7,039 nucleotides of DNA from Thermoguttaceae bacterium (lineage in GTDB: Bacteria > Planctomycetota > Planctomycetia > Pirellulales > Thermoguttaceae), in assembly GCA_017549085.1 (NCBI GenBank), contig JAFYVO010000379.1:1-7039 (forward strand). The letters run 5' to 3'. Position 1 is the stretch's first letter, and each line of letters opens with the position of its first letter. Positions 1 through 6,000 of this stretch are shown piece by piece. The position numbers and the translations under genes are program-made. Below the pieces are notes generated by a model. That model did no database searches. It saw nothing but the letters and a program-made list of their open reading frames with translations, and had not been told where the DNA came from.

Positions 1-3000
1 GGAGCGGCGTAATTTTCCGCGGCCGGATTGACGACGACGATTTGAACCGTCGCTTCGACGAACTTGTTCCCCTTGTCGGTCGAACGAACGACGAACTCGT
101 AAACGCCGGCCGGGACGTTTTGCGTCGTAACGATCTTGTCGCCGTCGAGCGCGAAGTATTCCGGCGCGCCGATCAGTTCGTATTCGAACGTATCGTCGTC
201 GTTTTCGTCGACGGTCGTCAACGTCGCGGCGAGCGTTCCGGCGACGTCTTCGGTCGTCAGTTCGGCGTATTCGACGTTAATTCCAGTCGGCGCGACGTTG
301 CCTTGTTCTTCGTAAGCGCCCATATCGATCGCCTTGCCGACGACGCGATTGTCGCCCGCCAGGTCGGTCGTCAACGGCAAGCCGTTCGCGTCGACCGCGA
401 GGTTGGCGGCGCCCGCGTCGATCGCCGGCGAACCGACGGTCAACTCGAGGTTCCAGCTCTTCGCGGTACCTTCGTACCAAGTCTTCCAAGCGTTCGCCGC
501 TTTAACCGGATTCGTCTTCCAAAGTTCTTGCGTCGGAAGTTCGACGTCCGGCGTTTCAAAGGCGACGAAGTTCGGATCGACGTTCGTCTTGACGCCGACA
601 CCGGAAACCTTCGCGTTCGACGTTCCGACGAGCGAGTACCGCGCGTCGAGGCGAGCCGAACCCGCCAAGTAAACGTCGGCGGCGGATTTCGAGACGTTGC
701 CGTAAACGATCGTGTTGGCGAGATTCAAAACGTCGTTCGCCCACACGCCGCCTCCGACGTCTTGCGCGACGTTGCCGACGACGGTGCAGTTCGTCAACGT
801 CGTTTGCGGCGCGACGCGCGAACCGGACAGGTTGGCCAACGCCAAGACGCCGGCGCCCGTTTCGGCGGCGTTCCCGACAATCGAGACGCCGACGAGCGTC
901 GCGGAAGCGAAGTTACCCAAACCGCCCCCCGCGTACACGGCGTAGTTGCCGCCAATCGAGGAATTTTCGACGTAAAGTTCGCCGCGGTTGTAGATACCGC
1001 TATAATAAAGCGCGACGTTGTTTTCAATCGTCGAATTGTAAACGCTCATCTTACCGAGGTTATACAACCCGCCGCCGTAAGCCGCGAAGTTGCCGGTAAT
1101 CGTCGCGTTGCGCAACGTCAAATCGCCCGCGTTCCAAATACCGCCGCCGGAGTAGTCCGGACGGTCGTTGTCGGGACGCGCGAACCATTCCTTCGCTTGC
1201 GACGCGGTGTTCGTGATTTCTAAAGCGACGAGCGTAACGGTCGCGCCCTCGTAAATCGCGATCGCCGACGCGGCGTCGACGAAGCCCGCGGCGTCGAGAC
1301 GAATTCCGCCGACGTCGGTCGCGTCGATCGTGATCGACTTGTCGATTTCGAGCGTCGAGTTCAGGTTAATGATTCCCAACCCTTGCGCGAACGTAACGGT
1401 CGACTTGCCGAGTTGCGCGGCGTAATCGAGCGCTTCGCGGAGCGAAATCAAGCCGTCGGTAACGTCGACGACGTCGAGGTCGGTCGTAACGACCGTCGAC
1501 GGTTCCTCGAATTGGAATTCGTAGGCGCCCATATCGACGTTCGCCAACATCGTCGCGACGCGCGCGGCGCCGTCGAGGTCGGTCGACAAGGTCGTCGTTC
1601 CGGTCGCGTCCTTCGCGTAAGCGTTGTTCCCGGCGTCGACGGCGACCGAGTCGAGGACGAGGCGCAGGTTGAGCGCTTCGGCGTTCGTCAGTTTGCCGTC
1701 GGCGTCGAAGACCGGCGCGACGACGAAGCCCGGATCGACGTTCAGGAGCGAGTTCGTCGCGCTCGGTTTCGTTCCGATTCCTTCGGTCGACCCGACGAGC
1801 GAGTTGAACAGTTTCGCGGAACCGTTCGAAAAGACGTCGACGCCGTTCGTCGCGAAGTTCGCGGCGATAATCGTATTGTACGCGGTCAACGTTCCGAGGT
1901 TCGAAACGCCGCCGGCGTTCGTCGCGGAGTTCGCGGCGATCGTGGCGTTGCGCAATTCGAGGGTCGCGCCCTTGACGTTGGCGATCGCGCCGCCGTCGTT
2001 CGCGACGTTTTGCGCGACGAGGGCGTTGGCGAGGCTCGCGGTTCCAAGGTTGTAAATCGCGCCGCCGAAGCCGGTCGCTTCGTTGGCGACGAATTCGCTC
2101 GTCGTCGCGTGGAACGTTCCGACGTTGGCGACCGCGCCGCCGTCCGCCGTCGCGACGTTGCCGTCGAACTTGGCGCCGGTCAGGGTCGCGGTTCCGGCGT
2201 TGTACATCGCGCCGCCGGTAACGGCGGAGTTCGCGGAGAAGGTCGCGCCGTTCAAGGTCGCGGTTCCGGCGTTGTACGTCGCGCCGCCTTCGCTCGCGAA
2301 GTTCGCTTCGAAGGAAACGGCGCCGGTCGCTTCGACGACGGAGCCCTTGGCGTTGTACAACGCGCCGCCTTGCTTCGCCGCGTTGCCGCGGAAGACGACG
2401 TCTTTGAGGGCGACGGAGTAAGCGTCGCCGGTCGCGGCGCTTTCGCTGTTGTAAATCGCGCCGCCGGCGAAGGTCGCTTCGTTGTTTTCGAACAAAACGC
2501 CGTTGAGGGTCAACTCGCCGTAGTTGTCGATCGCGCCCGCGGAACCGAGGGCTTTGTTGGCGACGAAGTCCGCGCCGACGATCGTCGCGACGCCTTGGTA
2601 GTTGACGATCGCGCCGCCGTAGAAGGCTTGGTTGCCGACGAACGAGGAGTTTTCGGCGCCGCCGTCGACGACGAGTTCGCCGCCTTCGTTGTAAATCGCG
2701 CCCCCTTGCGCCGTCGCGACGCCGTCGACGAACGAAACGCCCGCGAAGATCGCCGTCCCGACGTTGTACAAGCCCGCGCCGTAAGCGGCGTTGGCGCCGG
2801 AGATCGCGACTTCTTCGCCGAAGAGGTTTCCGGCGTTGTAAATCGCGCCGCCGTTCGTCGCCGCCGCGCCGATGATTTCGACGTTCGTCAGCGTCAGCTC
2901 GCCGCCGAGCGCGTTGTAAATCGCGCCGCCGTCTTCCGTCGCGACGCTGTTCTTAACGGAAACGTTCGTCAGCGTCAGGTTCGCCGCGTTGTAAATCGCG

Positions 3001-6000
3001 CCGCCGAGGTTCGCCGAACCGTTTTCGAAGGTCAAACCGAAGACGGAAACCGTCCCGCGAGCGACCGTCGCGATACGCGAGGCGTTCGCGCCGGAAACGA
3101 CGACGTTCGCGCCGGTTCCGTCGATCGTCATCGAGCGGTCGATCGTCAGTTCGCTCGTCAGGCTGATCGTTTTGCCGTAAACCGATTCGGCGAAGGTAAT
3201 CGCGGAACCGAGCGAATCGCCGCGGGTCGCGACCGCGAAACCTTCGAAGTATTGCCACGACAACGTCGTTCCGTCGGCCAACTCAACTTCGACGTTTTGC
3301 GCCAATTCGCCGCCGCTCGAAAGGGTAATCTTGCCGTTCGAGTAGGTCGCGACCGCGCCCGCCGGGATACCGAGGGCGGCGTTTTCGGCCAAGACGAACG
3401 TTTCGCCTTCGACAAGCAGGTCGTTCATTTGCATTTCGACGCGACCGTCGAGGCCGACCAAGGCGATCGCTTCGCGGAGCGAGGTTTCGCCGTCGTACGG
3501 GTCGACGACGTCTTGCTCGGTCGTAACGACGAGGCTCGGACGTTCGCGAACCGCGAAGTTCACTTCGAAGACGTTGTTCGTTTCGTCGAGTTCGACGACC
3601 GAGTCTTTCGAGTCGACCGTCAACGTCAACTTATATTGACCGGCTTCGAAATCGTCGCCGAGGTTCCAATATTCGGCGAACGTTTGACCGGACGCAAGCC
3701 AATCTTCGAGGTTGAAGTAGCCGGACTCGTCGCCGAAGACGATCGTTTGCACCTTTTCGGTTCCGGCGATCGCGTTCCCGTCGGCGTCGAGGCGAACCGT
3801 CTTGAGCTCCAACGTAAACGATTCAAAGCAGTAGGCGTTCCCAAAGTTGCCGTAACCGACCGCGATGTTGACGTCCCAACCTTCGACGAAATCTTTGGTG
3901 TTGACGAACCCTTCGCCCGTCAAACCGGAGATGAAGAGCGGCATGTAGCCAATTTGAACCTTGCCGTCTTTTTCGTAGAAACCGAGGTCCGGAGCGGCGA
4001 CCGTTTGGTATTCGAGCGCGCCCATATCGACCGAGTAAATCGTTCCGTCCTTTTCGACGCCGACGACGCGGTTGGCGCCGGAAACGTCGGTCGTCAACGC
4101 GGAACCGTCGGTAGCCGTCGCCAACGCGTTCGAACCGGAGTTGAGCGCCGGGGAAGCGGCGGTCGGGCGACCTTCGGCGTCGAGGGCCGGGTCGACCGGG
4201 TTTTCGGTCGTTCCGTAGAACGAACGGGTTCCGGCGTCGAAGTTGAGCGAAGCGCCGCAGTCGTCCGCGACGCCGATCAAGCTCGCGTAAACGGTCGCGG
4301 TCGCGGAACCGACGAGCGCGATATCGGTCGCGCTTTCGGTCGCTTCGTTCGTCGCGACGATCGAGTTCTTCAGGGTCAACGCCGCGTCGCGAACGTAAAT
4401 CGCGCCGCCTTGTTCCGCGACGTTGGCGATCAACGTCGATTGCGTCGCTTCGATCGAGGCGTTCGGGCCCCAAGCGTAGAGCGCGCCGCCGAGCGTCCCG
4501 ATGTTTTCGGTAAAGATCGAGTTCGCGACTTTCAGCGCAACGTTCGTCGCGACCGCGCCGCCGTATTGCGCTTTGTTGCCTTCGAAGACGCTCGAATCGA
4601 TCGACGCGGAACCGTCTTTAACGTAAATCGCGCCGCCAAAGTACTTGGAAACGTTGCCTTCAAACGTCGCGTTCTTAATCGCCAAGGAGCCGACCGAGTA
4701 GATCGCGCCGCCGTGGAAGGTCGAAACGTTGTTCGAGAAGGAGCCTCCGTCGACGGAGAGCGCGCCTTCGTTGTAAATCGCGGCGCCGACGCCTTCGGTC
4801 AAAGTCGCGTTGTCGAACGGCAGTTTGTCGACGTTCGGGTCTTCCGCGTCGCTCGTCGCCTTCGTTCCGCTAATCGAAACTCCGACCAACGAAAGGTTTC
4901 CGTAGTTCGCAATACCGGCGCCGGCCCCGTTCGTCGCGAGGGCGTTCTTGATCGACAGCGCGGCAATCGTCGCGGTCGCGCCGGCCTCGACTTTGAAGAC
5001 GCTCGTCTTGTTCGCGCCGGAAACCGTAACGCTCGTTCGGTCGGACGCGTCGATCGTCAGGTCGCGGTTGATCGTGATAACGGAGTCGACCTTAATCGTC
5101 GCGCCGTCGAGGTTTTCCGCGAACGTAACGTAAGGTTTAACTTCCGTCGCAATCTCCGCGGTTCCGTCGCCGAAGAATTCGATGCGACGACCGTTTTCGA
5201 GGTCGAGAACGCCGTCGACCACTTCGTCGACTTGCGACATAGCGATCGTCGAACCGTTTTCGCATTCGAGCGCGTCGCCCGCGACAAACTCGACGACTTC
5301 GCCGCTCGGAAGGACGAACGCCGAACCGACGAAGGTCGCCGCGACGCCGTCAAGTTCGACGGCGGCGCCGTCGACCAAGCGCGCGAACGAACCGTCTTCG
5401 AAGACGACCGCGCCGTTTTGGAAGACGCCCGTTTGGCCGCCGAAGGTCATCGCGGCGCCGTTCGCGAACGAAATCGCGTTCCCTTCGGCGTCGACCGCGA
5501 CGTATTCGTAGTACGTCGTCCAAGTCTTACCATAGTAGAACTCGGTTTGTTCGAGGTGTTCGAGGGCCTTGACCGTACCGTCCGGATAAACGAGGACGTC
5601 GACCGTCGGAACGTTCGGGTCGTCGATCGGTTGCCCGACGTTCATAATGTAGTCGTAGTAGTCCATCGGCTTCACGACGTAGACGTCGCCGTCTTCATTA
5701 GCGAACTCGAGCGGAGTTTCGCCGTCGTAAACGAGGGTCGTACCGTCCGGATAGGTAACGACGCCGTCGACGAACGTCATATAGCTCGAACCGTATTCGA
5801 ATCTGGCGCCGTCGTTCGCGCGTTTCGCCTCTTGGTCGTCGATCGCGATATAGTCGCGCGAAATCGTCGCCTCGCCGTCCTTAACGGTAACTTGCGTGTA
5901 ATCGTCGAGGACGTATTGCGTTCCGTCTTCGACCAAAATCGTCGACGAATACCAGTAGGAACCGGCGTATTCTTCGACCGCTTCGCGGAGCGAGATTTCG

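Noticed and set aside
42..1223. Plus-strand ORF of 393 codons as a real gene
   Set aside because: It is antisense to the continuous frame that encodes recognisable beta-helix, closing and cadherin-like motifs. Its own product has no motif and its openness follows from the rarity of TTA, CTA and TCA codons.
1624..2421. Two plus-strand ORFs (1624-2055 and 2083-2421) with Ala/Pro/Val repeats, possible repeat protein
   Set aside because: The apparent repeats are the mirror of the GGAIYN coils on the other strand in a shifted register. They overlap module 3 completely.
2040..3010. CRISPR-like array, because of regularly spaced identical 18-base repeats
   Set aside because: The repeats encode GGAIYN in frame, all distances are multiples of three, spacers are themselves coding and similar, and distances vary from 75 to 399 bases.
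2953..3415. Overlapping minus-strand ORFs 2953-3258 and 3158-3415
   Set aside because: Both are out of register with the giant gene and contain only frame-shifted low-complexity sequence.
3823..4473. Minus-strand ORF of 216 codons, Arg/Asp-rich
   Set aside because: It is in a different register from the main frame, overlaps the closing segment and CARDB-like domain, and its Arg/Asp richness is the frame-shifted reading of CG-rich codons.
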